Below, in pieces: positions 24,682-30,650 of a stretch of 39,200 nt of DNA. Source of the stretch: a virus; the IMG/VR virus record IMGVR_UViG_3300046642_000470, positions 1 to 39,200 of that record, one strand, 5' to 3'. How positions within the stretch are numbered: position 1 is the stretch's first letter; the number at the start of each line of letters is the position of its first letter. The position numbers were made by a program, and so were the translations under genes. Under the pieces are notes generated by a model. The model ran no database searches. It had not been told where the DNA came from and saw nothing but the letters and a program-made list of their open reading frames with translations.

Positions 24682-24999
24682 GTGGGGCCCGACACGAGTG
24701 ACCCGGCAGCCGTGGCGGTCGCCCTCGAACAGATCAGGGGGACCATGGAAACCGGGTTCGCCCGCATCGACGGCAAGTTGGCCCTGCTCGCGCAGCGGGG
24801 CGAGCAGACGGAGCGGCGCCTCGACGACCTTGACCGGCGCCTCGACGCCGTGGAGCGGGGCGACACCGAGCGGCAGAAACGCCAGGAGGGCCGCCTCACG
24901 GGCCTGGAATCGGGCCGGTGGCCGCTGCGTACGATCGGCGCCCTGTCGGGCGTCGTGGCCGCCGTGGCGGCCGTCGCTGGCGTCGCCGCGTACCACTGA
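24682..24999 (+). CDS. Membrane protein with coiled coil, probable lysis accessory
   Basis: 105 aa from a GTG. Residues 15-75 form a coiled coil (EQIRGTMETGFARIDGKLAL, then RRLDDLDRRLDAVERG), and residues 82-103 are a single C-terminal membrane span (IGALSGVVAAVAAVAGVAAY). This tail-anchored layout is common next to actinophage holins and may be a second holin, a holin regulator or a tape-like lysis helper. A precise role cannot be read from the sequence. Confidence 0.7.
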   Translation: MGPDTSDPAAVAVALEQIRGTMETGFARIDGKLALLAQRGEQTERRLDDLDRRLDAVERGDTERQKRQEGRLTGLESGRWPLRTIGALSGVVAAVAAVAGVAAYH

Positions 25000-25005
25000 G
25001 CACAT

Positions 25006-25038
25006 GCCCCCCGCCCGGCTACGGCCGCGGCGGGGGGC
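25006..25038. terminator. Bidirectional terminator between convergent units
   Basis: A perfect 10-bp stem, GCCCCCCGCC with GGCGGGGGGC, and then GCTTTCGTC on the + side. It separates the late operon, whose last stop is at 24999, from the leftward GntR gene ending at 25058. It can serve both. Confidence 0.85.
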
Positions 25039-25057
25039 GCTTTCGTCGTGTCTGGGG

Positions 25058-25810
25058 TCAGAGGTCGACGGCGAACTCAACCACGGTCGCGTCACCTCTG
25101 CGGACGATCGGGTGTGCGACCTCGACGACGCGGCCCGCGGCGAGGTGCCGCCGGGTGAATCGGACGACGGGCACGGCGGCGCCGATGTGCAGTGTCTCCG
25201 CCTCGGCCGGCGTGGGCATGCCCACGGTGAACGCCTCGGTGATCCTGTCGACGACGATGCCGAGTGTGGCGAGCTGCGCCCGAGTGCCGCCCGGCCAGGG
25301 CTCATTGATGGGGTCGGCGACGGGCGTGCCGCCCACGTCCGACCAGCGCACGTAGCTGGTGGACATCTGCGAGGGCTGATCGTTGTCGTAGAACACGAAG
25401 TGCCGTGCGAGCAGGGGCAGGCCCGGCTCATCCTCGAACAGCGCGGCCAAGTTGGGGCCCGCCTTGATCTGCTCGAACCGCTTGTCGAGCCGGTACTCGC
25501 TCCATCCGATGCCCTGGTCGCGGGTGAATGCGGTCTGCGGCTGGCCGCCGGGCGGCGTCCGGTAGCGGTCGGCGGCGAGTCGGTGCACGGGCGGTCGCTC
25601 GCGTACGACGGTGCCCGCGCGGGTGCGCGACTCGACCAGGCCCTCACCGCGCAGGAGGCCGACGGCGTTGCGGGCGGTCGTCTCGCTGACGCCGTACGTG
25701 GCGCACAGCTCGGGCAGGGTAGGCAGGCGGTCGCCGGGCCGCAGGGCGCCGCTGGTGATCTGGTCGCGCAACTCGGCCGCGATGCGCAGGTACTCGGGCC
25801 GCTCAGCCAC
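25058..25810 (-). CDS. GntR/HutC-family transcription regulator with UTRA domain
   Basis: 250 aa. Residues 1-72 are a GntR winged helix: PEYLRIAAELRDQITSGAL, RPGDRLPTLPELCATYGVS and ETTARNAVGLLRGEGLVESR contain the expected Pro, Leu and Arg positions. Residues 90-245 are a UTRA ligand-binding domain (APNLAALFEDEPGLPLLARH-like strand, RFTRRHLAAGRVVEVA near the end). I choose GTG 25810 because GGAGGG lies 8 nt upstream; the GTG at 25819 overlaps that site. The gene is divergent from the 25955 cassette, with three 14-bp operators between. GntR regulators of this branch also control conjugative elements in Streptomyces. Confidence 0.92.
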   Translation of the reverse strand: MAERPEYLRIAAELRDQITSGALRPGDRLPTLPELCATYGVSETTARNAVGLLRGEGLVESRTRAGTVVRERPPVHRLAADRYRTPPGGQPQTAFTRDQGIGWSEYRLDKRFEQIKAGPNLAALFEDEPGLPLLARHFVFYDNDQPSQMSTSYVRWSDVGGTPVADPINEPWPGGTRAQLATLGIVVDRITEAFTVGMPTPAEAETLHIGAAVPVVRFTRRHLAAGRVVEVAHPIVRRGDATVVEFAVDL

Positions 25811-25841
25811 GCGCGCCACCCTCCGGAGTGATCGGCTCGGA

Positions 25842-25855
25842 TTCTGTACTCACAT
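25842..25855. promoter_or_regulatory. Operator 1 of the GntR divergent region
   Basis: TTCTGTACTCACAT, 11 of 14 positions matching the consensus TTCTGTACTCAGAA defined by the two other copies. It lies 32 nt upstream of the GntR start, close to where leftward transcription should begin, so binding here would give autoregulation. Confidence 0.65.
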
Positions 25856-25869
25856 ATTGCGTGACGCTC

Positions 25870-25898
25870 TTGACCCACGCCAAGCTGCGCGTGATTCT
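25870..25898 (+). promoter_or_regulatory. Candidate promoter of the ATPase-like cassette
   Basis: TTGACC (25870-25875) and GATTCT (25893-25898) at 17-nt spacing. The -10 overlaps operator 2, as expected for repression by steric exclusion. Matches to the consensus are partial. Confidence 0.45.
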
Positions 25899-25908
25899 GA
25901 GTACAGAA
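25895..25908. promoter_or_regulatory. Operator 2 of the GntR divergent region
   Basis: TTCTGAGTACAGAA, whose reverse complement is exactly TTCTGTACTCAGAA; TTCTG and CAGAA form the symmetrical arms. Its centre is 53 bp from that of operator 1 and 21 bp from that of operator 3, both near whole numbers of helical turns. Confidence 0.75.
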
Positions 25909-25915
25909 CGCAGCT

Positions 25916-25929
25916 TTCCGTACTCAGAA
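25916..25929. promoter_or_regulatory. Operator 3 of the GntR divergent region
   Basis: TTCCGTACTCAGAA, 13 of 14 positions identical to the consensus. It lies 25 nt before the start of the ATPase-like gene, downstream of the presumed promoter, so it could block elongation or loop with operator 1. Confidence 0.7.
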
Positions 25930-25954
25930 CGCTACGCATTCGAGGGACGCCCCC

Positions 25955-26302
25955 ATGCCTGAAACGGTCGGCCAGAGCTGGCAACGCGCCTTCCCTGCGG
26001 AGGCCGCACAGGTCCGTGCCGCCCGCGCATGGGTCCGGACCCACACCCGCCACGAGGACGCCGAACAGATCACGGCCGAGCTGTTCCTCGCTGCGCTCAC
26101 CGGCCGCCCGGCCGCCACCGTGTCGATGACGTTCTCGACCGCGGGGGCCCGCAGCCGCATCGTGGCCGGCGGCGACCGGCCGTTACCCCTGCACGCCCTG
26201 CGCGGCGCCGGCCGCAGCATCATCGCCGGACTGGCGACTGCGTACGGCAGCACCGTGGACGACTGCGGCGTGTGGGCCGAACTCCCCTGGGAGGCACCAT
26301 GA
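25955..26302 (+). CDS. Degenerate GHKL (RsbW-like) ATPase-fold regulator, 115 aa
   Basis: The order SWQRAFPAEAAQVRAARAWV, then EDAEQITAELFLAALTGRP, SMTFSTAGARSRIVAGG, GAGRSIIAGLATAYG and GVWAELPW follows the small anti-sigma-like ATP-binding proteins abundant in Streptomyces (HATPase_c_2). The N box, normally EL..NA..H, is ELFLAALTG, lacking the essential Asn, and the DxGxG motif is replaced by GGDRPLP. ATP binding is therefore doubtful; a protein-binding remnant is more likely. It is the first gene of a four-gene cassette behind the GntR operators, coupled to the next by an ATGA overlap. Confidence 0.65.
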   Translation: MPETVGQSWQRAFPAEAAQVRAARAWVRTHTRHEDAEQITAELFLAALTGRPAATVSMTFSTAGARSRIVAGGDRPLPLHALRGAGRSIIAGLATAYGSTVDDCGVWAELPWEAP

Positions 26303-26553
26303 GAACAGTCCTGCGGTACGCGCAGTGGCTCATCAGCCGCGACACTTCCGAGGGCGCGCCCGCCGAGCCGCTGCACGAGATGCAGTGCACCACCTGCTCG
26401 GAGCGCTCCGCGGCGTCCAGTGACGTGGCTGCCGCGCAGGATTGGGCGCTCCAGCACTCCGGGCGGTACCCGTCGCACACCGGCTACCGCGAGACCGTTA
26501 CGCGGTTCTGGCGGACGCGTCTCACGGACGCGACGCCCGAGCGGGACCACTGA
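26299..26553 (+). CDS. DUF7848-like protein, 84 aa
   Basis: ATG in an ATGA overlap. The pattern MRTVLRYAQWLISRD, then MQCTTCSERS, QDWALQHSGRYPSH and GYRETVTRFWR resembles the DUF7848 proteins common in Streptomyces, which carry a CxxC pair and a conserved W-x6-GR-x-PSH segment. Function is unknown; the Cys and His residues could bind zinc. In Streptomyces chromosomes such genes often sit near GntR and small ATPase genes, the same context as here. Confidence 0.6.
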   Translation: MRTVLRYAQWLISRDTSEGAPAEPLHEMQCTTCSERSAASSDVAAAQDWALQHSGRYPSHTGYRETVTRFWRTRLTDATPERDH

Positions 26554-26927
26554 TGGCCACCCCGGCGCTCACCGTCGCCGACTACCTCGCCGCGCCCCTC
26601 GGTGTGATGCGCGTCCGAGAAGTGGAACGGCTGGCGCGGCGGTGCGCCGCAGCCGACCTTGACGACACGGTCACCGACCTGCGGGCAGCGCTCCGTACGG
26701 GCGTCGACCTCGAGGAGTTCCGGCGGCTGCACATCCTGATCAGCTACCTGTACCACGAGCATGGTGCGGGCATTCCGCTGGTCACCAATCTCCGCGCCGA
26801 GGTGGGCGCAGCGCTCGCCTTGCGCGGTTCCATCGCCCGAGCGACCACGAGGGGAGGTGATCCCGATGTCCTGTCCCACAGAAGGCTGCCGCAAGGGCGG
26901 CTGCACGACCGAGCCGCAGCCGACTGA
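26553..26927 (+). CDS. Hypothetical protein, 124 aa
   Basis: One-base TGATG overlap with the previous gene. Residues 1-95 are helical, with TVTDLRAALRTGVDLEEFRR and LHILISYLYHEHG; the remainder is disordered-looking and basic. The last 62 nt also encode the start of the next small gene in another frame, so the extreme C-terminus (from about residue 105) may be unselected read-through. Family unknown. Confidence 0.6.
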   Translation: MATPALTVADYLAAPLGVMRVREVERLARRCAAADLDDTVTDLRAALRTGVDLEEFRRLHILISYLYHEHGAGIPLVTNLRAEVGAALALRGSIARATTRGGDPDVLSHRRLPQGRLHDRAAAD

Positions 26928-26949
26928 GCGGCCCGCAGCCCGCCGCTGA
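26866..26949 (+). CDS. Very small Cys-rich protein, 27 aa
   Basis: ATG 26866 follows GGGAGGTGATC, complementary over 10 nt to the 3' end of 16S rRNA, at 5-nt spacing. The peptide begins MSCPTEGCRKGGCTT and ends PAARR; three Cys at spacing 4 and 4 are preserved. It overlaps the end of the preceding gene in another frame. The strong ribosome-binding site is the main evidence that it is translated. Confidence 0.55.
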   Translation: MSCPTEGCRKGGCTTEPQPTERPAARR

Positions 26950-26955
26950 GCAAGG

Positions 26956-26992
26956 GGGCCGTCCCGGAGTGGTGAATACTCCGGGACGGCCC
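26956..26992 (+). terminator. Strong terminator after the GntR-linked cassette
   Basis: A perfect 15-bp stem, GGGCCGTCCCGGAGT with ACTCCGGGACGGCCC, and a 7-nt loop, followed by TTGGG. It begins 6 nt after the stop of the 27-aa gene. It also separates this cassette from the leftward XRE gene ending at 27047. Confidence 0.9.
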
Positions 26993-27046
26993 TTGGGCGT
27001 ACGGTACCGGGCGCCGTGCGGCTGGCACATGCCGTTGGGCGTTTCC

Positions 27047-27292
27047 CTACGCACTGCCGTCGGTGACCAGCTCGGCGAGCGGCACCCGGATCTCGTGTGC
27101 GATCAGCATCAGGTCACTGATCCGTGCGTCGGTCGTGCCGCGCTCGATCGCCTGGTACGTGGACCGGGGGATGCCCGTTGCGAGGTACACGGCCTCTTGT
27201 GTCCGGTTCCGGTGCATGCGGGCCGCTCGGATGCGGTCGCCGAGTCGGCGGCGGGCAGGGGGCAGCCAGTCGGGCTGTGGATCACGGGGCAC
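27047..27292 (-). CDS. Small XRE/Cro-CI HTH protein, 81 aa
   Basis: Residues 14-72 are a full HTH_3 domain: RLGDRIRAARMHRNRTQEAVYL, GIPRSTYQAIERGTTDARIS and MLIAHEIRVPLAEL show the usual five-helix pattern with the recognition helix RSTYQAIERG. The start is a GTG without a clear ribosome-binding site, so translation may be leaderless or weak. The gene is leftward and lies on the far side of the attP candidate from the integrase; integration there would separate the two. It may be a host-specific or secondary repressor. Confidence 0.8.
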   Translation of the reverse strand: MPRDPQPDWLPPARRRLGDRIRAARMHRNRTQEAVYLATGIPRSTYQAIERGTTDARISDLMLIAHEIRVPLAELVTDGSA

Positions 27293-27571
27293 CCGCTTGA
27301 CGCTGGGGCGTGGCAGGGCAGGTGTCAGCCCGAGAGGGCAAGCTTTTTTCGATCATGGTTTGACTGGCCGGGCGCGGGGTAATTCTCGGCCACCCCCGCA
27401 ACGGCGGCTCGGCGAGCATGGAGCCGAGCCGCGAGATGATCGTGCGCCGTAATCGAACATCCGTTCACACGAACGGGTGATTTCATGGTACAGATAGTGC
27501 CGCAGCGCACCCGCAATGTAACGATGCAACAGCAGCCACAGACGGCCGCCGGTGGGCAACCGGTGGCCAGG

Positions 27572-27610
27572 CCCGCGCCCCCGGGAGGGCATCCCAGAGG
27601 GGGGCGCGGG
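27572..27610. terminator. Strong GC-rich hairpin
   Basis: CCCGCGCCCCC pairs perfectly with GGGGGCGCGGG; an inner GGGA/TCCC pair gives a branched loop. In the + direction it is followed by TTCCCCCC. It could end leftward or rightward transcripts in the non-coding region. Confidence 0.5.
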
Positions 27611-27625
27611 TTCCCCCCACGGTAA

Positions 27626-27657
27626 GTGCCCCCGCCGCATGGCCGCGACGGGGGCAC
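27626..27657 (-). terminator. Hairpin downstream of the integrase gene
   Basis: Perfect 9-bp stem, GTGCCCCCG with CGGGGGCAC. It is 74 nt past the integrase stop, on the far side of the attP candidate, and could end the leftward repressor-integrase transcript. There is no U-tract. Confidence 0.45.
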
Positions 27658-27660
27658 ACG

Positions 27661-27704
27661 CCTGTTTTAGCGGCACTGTCGAGGGACAACGCCGGTAAAA
27701 CAGG
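27661..27704. other. attP: Candidate attP for the serine integrase
   Basis: A 44-bp imperfect palindrome: outer arms CCTGTTTTA and TAAAACAGG, inner CGGC/GCCG and TGTC/GACA, around the asymmetric centre GAGG (27681-27684). Of the 20 symmetrical pairs outside the centre, 17 match. Serine integrase attP sites are about 50 bp, imperfectly palindromic with an asymmetric central dinucleotide, and usually next to the integrase gene; this one starts 27 bp from its end. A terminator is the main alternative. Confidence 0.55.
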
Positions 27705-27730
27705 TGCGTACGGACAGCAGTAAGCGCAGG

Positions 27731-29359
27731 TCAGGATGGGACGGCCGTCTCCCATGGGTCCGGCTCCCACAGGGGGTGGATCTCGATGTGCACGGTGCGG
27801 CTGCGGTGCGCCTGGCGGGTGCACGTCACCCGGCGGACGAGCTTGCGCAAGATGGCGTTTCGCTCCCCCGGTTCCATGGCGATCCAGCCGTCGGCGATGG
27901 ACAGCAGCAGCGGCGCATAGTCGACGGCCTGCGGTTGCGCTGCCTGCTCGGCCGCAGCGTTGAGCGCGGCCGTCACGGCGGCCTGCTGCTGCCGGATGCG
28001 GTCGCGGGCCGCCTCGTACTCGCCCGGCCCCCAGTCGTCCGGGTCGGTGGCGCGCTGCACACGCAGGTTGGCGAGCGCTGCGGCGTGCCGGGCGGACTCG
28101 GCCTGTAGCCGCTCGACCTCGGCGCGGGCGCGGGCCCGGTCGTCTACAGCCGGCGCGGCCTGCTCGGCGGAGCGCAGCTCGCGGGACGCCTCGGCGTGCT
28201 GCCGTAGCCACGTCTGCACCTCATCCTCGAGGACGGCGCGCTGCACCCACACGCCCGCGGCGCAGACGCTCGTGCCGGCGTGGGCGCGGGCGCCGCACAT
28301 GTAGGCGTAGCCGAGCACCTGCGCGCCGCGGCGGCGGGCGCTGGTTGCGCCCGCGTCGCCGCGGCAGGTTCCGCACCGTACGAGACCGGTGAGCGTATAG
28401 AGGGGTACGCGTGCGCGTGGCGCGCGGGCGCGGTTGTCGGCGCGGTGCTCCTGGTACTGCTCCCACGTCTCCGGGGTGATCAGCGCGTCGTGGGCACCAT
28501 CAATGTGCGTCCACCTCGAGCACCGGCCGCCGGCCGCGGTGTAGTCGCAGCCGCATTCGGGGTCGTGGACGCGCAGGAGGCCGGCGGCAAAGCCGGAGTC
28601 GAGGTACCGGCGCAGGCTGTCTGCCTGGTACAGCTCGTCGCGGCGGGTGCGGAGGCCGAGGGTGTTGATCCGTTCGGCGAGCGCTCCGTACCCGGCTCCG
28701 GCCAGCTTGCGCGTGTAGAGATCGGCGACAACTTCGCCGTGGTCGGGGTGCGGTTCGTACCACTCGCGTTGGAGAATCCACTCCCCCGGGTGTTGGGGGT
28801 CCGGCAGGCGCCGCGGGTGCCAGATGTAGCCGAGGCGTCGGCCGCCGGTGGCTGGCAGGCCGAGCGCGCGTCGCCAGGCGTGTGTGTCTTTCCACTGCTC
28901 GCCGGCGCGGTCCGACTCGAACACCGCGAGGTCGAACAGGATGGCGCGGTTGAACTTGCCGACGGCCGTGGTGGCGTCGAAATCCTCGGTGGCGCTGGCC
29001 AGTTCGCCGCCGGCGTGGCGCAGGCGGCCGAGGTTGACGGCGATGCCGAGGTCGTTGCGGCCGAATCGGCTGTACTTCCAGACGGCGATGCCGCGGGCTT
29101 CGCGCCGCTCGCATGACTCGATGCCGCGCATGATCTTGCGCTTGAAGTTTCGCCCGGTGGCGTCCAGGTCGATGATCCATGCCACGATGCGGCGCCGGGT
29201 GCGGGCGGCCCATGCCTCGATGGCGGACCGCTGTAGCTCGGGGCTGATCTTCTCTTCGCGCCAGGTGGACACCCGGATGTAGCCGATCCAGGGTTCCCAG
29301 TCGTCGTCTGCGCTGTGCAGCGTGGGTCCGCGTAGGGCGGGCGGCACGTCGGTGGTCAC
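27731..29359 (-). CDS. int: Large serine integrase
   Basis: 542 aa. The resolvase domain begins WIGYIRVST with catalytic S31 (R29 adjacent); IDLDATGRNFKR and WKYSRFGRN give the conserved Asp, Gly and Arg residues (R98, R101), and FDLAVFESDRAGE the long helix start. A recombinase domain follows, then a zinc ribbon (LVRCGTCRGDAG, later YMCGARAHAGTSVCAAG) and a coiled-coil C-terminal domain. It inserts phage DNA at attB without host factors. The GTG start overlaps the upstream gene's stop (GTGA on the minus strand), so it is made from the same transcript as the membrane protein and probably the repressor. Confidence 0.95.
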   Translation of the reverse strand: MTTDVPPALRGPTLHSADDDWEPWIGYIRVSTWREEKISPELQRSAIEAWAARTRRRIVAWIIDLDATGRNFKRKIMRGIESCERREARGIAVWKYSRFGRNDLGIAVNLGRLRHAGGELASATEDFDATTAVGKFNRAILFDLAVFESDRAGEQWKDTHAWRRALGLPATGGRRLGYIWHPRRLPDPQHPGEWILQREWYEPHPDHGEVVADLYTRKLAGAGYGALAERINTLGLRTRRDELYQADSLRRYLDSGFAAGLLRVHDPECGCDYTAAGGRCSRWTHIDGAHDALITPETWEQYQEHRADNRARAPRARVPLYTLTGLVRCGTCRGDAGATSARRRGAQVLGYAYMCGARAHAGTSVCAAGVWVQRAVLEDEVQTWLRQHAEASRELRSAEQAAPAVDDRARARAEVERLQAESARHAAALANLRVQRATDPDDWGPGEYEAARDRIRQQQAAVTAALNAAAEQAAQPQAVDYAPLLLSIADGWIAMEPGERNAILRKLVRRVTCTRQAHRSRTVHIEIHPLWEPDPWETAVPS

Positions 29360-29700
29360 TGGTCTGCGGTCCTCTCCGTGTTGCTGATGGATCGGAGGTG
29401 TCCACGCGCGTAGCTGTTGGGCGCGTCGGCGCCCCCGTCGGGCGGGGTGAGGAGGCCGAGGGCGGCGTGTGCGAGGCCCGTGCGGTAGCCGTCGGCGTGT
29501 GCGGCGGCGAGCTGTTCGGGGGTGACGGCCGCTGCACGACGTGTTTGTGAGGCGCAGATGAGGGGGCACGAGGCGAACATCATCACCAGCCCGCCGCGAA
29601 GGATCATCTTCGGTATGGCGGCGTCGAGGCCGGCGACGGTGGCAAGGATGCCTGCGGTTGCCGCGGCAATGCTGATGATGTTGAGCGTGCGGGTGTGCAA
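29356..29700 (-). CDS. Small membrane protein upstream of integrase, 114 aa
   Basis: It starts at a TTG 6 nt after GGAGGG. Residues 8-25 and 31-50 are hydrophobic (ISIAAATAGILATVAG and KMILRGGLVMMFASCPLIC), two likely membrane spans; the remainder, with PEQLAAAHADGYRTGLAHAA, is a soluble helix. The stop overlaps the integrase GTG. It lies between repressor and integrase, where some temperate phages keep superinfection-exclusion genes; that role is only inferred from position. Confidence 0.7.
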   Translation of the reverse strand: MHTRTLNIISIAAATAGILATVAGLDAAIPKMILRGGLVMMFASCPLICASQTRRAAAVTPEQLAAAHADGYRTGLAHAALGLLTPPDGGADAPNSYARGHLRSISNTERTADQ

Positions 29701-29716
29701 GGGGTGCCCTCCGTTG

Positions 29717-30181
29717 TCAGTCGGCCCGCTTTCTGTCGGACCGTTCCTGCTGTACCGCGCGCGCGGCCTCGACTTGGGCGACGAACAGTCGGATCGCGGT
29801 GGGGTCCACGATGCCGAGGTCGCGGGCTGCGTCCTCTGGGGTGATCGGTGGGCGGTCGATCGGGGGCGCTGCCTGTGCGGCGTTGAGTTCGTCTGCGGTG
29901 AGAACGCCGGCTCGTACGAGTAGCTCGGGGAAGGGCAGGCCGAGCGTTTCGGCGATGCGGCGCAGGTTCTCGGGGTCGGGGTTGAGCGCGGTGCCGGTGA
30001 GAATCCGGCTGATGGTGGCCTGGCTGAGGCCGGTTTGTTCAGCGAGTCGGCGTTGGCCGCCGCCTCGTGCGGTGAGGTTGTAATCGCGCTCGATCATGCG
30101 GTCGTAGAGCCAGGCCGCGAAGCGCTGCGCGGTGGCACGGCGGTCGGCGCTGGACAGGCGGGAGGGCTGCGTCTGTTCCAT
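29717..30181 (-). CDS. XRE-family repressor, probable lysogeny regulator
   Basis: 154 aa. Residues 20-85 contain an HTH_3 domain: RFAAWLYDRMIERDYNLTA, then RRLAEQTGLSQATISRILTG and NLRRIAETLGLPFPELLV, with the recognition helix QATISRILTG. The C-terminal half is a separate helical region (PEDAARDLGIVDPTAIRLFV). I choose ATG 30181 rather than an upstream start because the TACATT -10 ends 7 nt before it, so the mRNA is probably leaderless. It heads the leftward operon repressor, membrane protein, integrase, and faces the rightward early genes. Best candidate for the immunity repressor. Confidence 0.85.
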   Translation of the reverse strand: MEQTQPSRLSSADRRATAQRFAAWLYDRMIERDYNLTARGGGQRRLAEQTGLSQATISRILTGTALNPDPENLRRIAETLGLPFPELLVRAGVLTADELNAAQAAPPIDRPPITPEDAARDLGIVDPTAIRLFVAQVEAARAVQQERSDRKRAD

Positions 30182-30185
30182 GCAA

Positions 30186-30206
30186 GAAATGTACCGCTCG
30201 TGGAAC
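30186..30206 (-). promoter_or_regulatory. Promoter/operator motif B, repressor gene
   Basis: On the minus strand this reads GTTCCACGAGCGGTACATTT plus C, with -10 TACATT at 30193-30188. It matches motif A at 18 of 21 positions, and the match extends upstream through ACGGTTG. The -10 lies 7 nt from the repressor ATG, placing the transcript start at or next to that codon. Confidence 0.65.
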
Positions 30207-30218
30207 ATCACCAACCGT

Positions 30219-30230
30219 GCGCGATCGCGC
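30219..30230. repeat. 12-bp perfect palindrome in the divergent region
   Basis: GCGCGATCGCGC is its own reverse complement. A second perfect palindrome, CGACGCGTCG, lies at 30284-30293. Both are in the 256-bp gap between divergent regulator genes and could be protein-binding sites, but GC-rich palindromes of this size also occur by chance here. Confidence 0.35.
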
Positions 30231-30303
30231 CATTGCGTAATCCTGACACTGCATCATCGTCACCCCCCGTCATTGACCTGCGACGACGCGTCGAGGAAAG
30301 CCC

Positions 30304-30332
30304 AGTCTCCGCGTGAAGGTTTTGTGTGTCAA
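30304..30332 (-). promoter_or_regulatory. Second leftward promoter candidate
   Basis: On the minus strand, TTGACA (30332-30327), 17-nt spacer and GAGACT (30309-30304). It would produce a repressor transcript with a leader of about 115 nt, unlike the leaderless one from motif B; that arrangement resembles separate establishment and maintenance promoters. The -10 is a weak match. Confidence 0.35.
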
Positions 30333-30376
30333 CCAGGTACAGCCTGACATTTTCATCGCCGCGAACGGTTGTGCTC

Positions 30377-30397
30377 GTTCCACGTGTGGTACGTTTC
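30377..30397 (+). promoter_or_regulatory. Promoter/operator motif A, early rightward operon
   Basis: GTTCCACGTGTGG then TACGTT (30390-30395) preceded by TGG, an extended -10. The part GTTCCACGTGTGGTAC is nearly symmetrical (GTnCCACnnGTGGnAC), as expected for a dimeric repressor. The transcript should start near 30402, and its first bases contain the hairpin TGCAAG-CAAGC-CTTGCA (30403-30419). Confidence 0.7.
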
Positions 30398-30437
30398 TTT
30401 TGTGCAAGCAAGCCTTGCAGGGAAGGAACGTACTGCC

Positions 30438-30650
30438 ATGTACGACAGAACCAAGCTGCGCGAGGCCGCGGCCCGCTGCGGGGACACCAACAGCAACCGC
30501 GTCGCCATCCGGCTGGGCATCCCCCGGACGACTGCGTTCCGGCTGTGGAAGGGCACGGCCGCCCCGTCCGCCACTGTCGCCGCCGCCGTGCAGCGCGCGT
30601 ACTGCGTGCCCACGGCTGAGCTGCTGATCGCGCTGGAGTCGGCGGCGTGA
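30438..30650 (+). CDS. Cro-like HTH protein, 70 aa
   Basis: ATG behind GGGAAGGA. Residues 5-60 form an HTH: TKLREAAARCGDTNSNRVAI, RLGIPRTTAFRLWKGTAAPS and AVQRAYCVPTAELLIAL have the Cro/C1 helix order with PRTTAFRLWKG as recognition helix. It is the first gene of the rightward early operon and is divergent from the XRE repressor, the classical place of Cro. It probably opposes the repressor at motifs A and B. Confidence 0.75.
   Translation: MYDRTKLREAAARCGDTNSNRVAIRLGIPRTTAFRLWKGTAAPSATVAAAVQRAYCVPTAELLIALESAA

Larger units (their letters stand above)
27293..27730. other. 438-bp non-coding region with multiple inverted repeats
   Basis: No convincing gene is present. The stretch holds a 10-bp hairpin at 27404-27432 (GCGGCTCGGC arms), an inverted repeat CCGTTC-ACAC-GAACGG at 27461-27476, a 10-bp stem at 27544-27568, an 11-bp stem at 27572-27610, a 9-bp stem at 27626-27657 and the 44-bp palindrome at 27661-27704. 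The density of structure and the T-run at 27345-27351 are unusual for this genome. The integrase ends at its right side. Confidence 0.7.

Noticed and set aside
27330-27352. GCCC-GAGA-GGGC then a T-run at 27345 as a rho-independent terminator.
   Set aside because: The stem is only 4 bp and no rightward gene precedes it; retained only as part of the structured region.
27483-28211. A 242-codon minus-strand frame near the integrase end.
   Set aside because: It overlaps the integrase C-terminus in another frame, is Arg/Ala-biased as shadows are here, and crosses the structured non-coding region.
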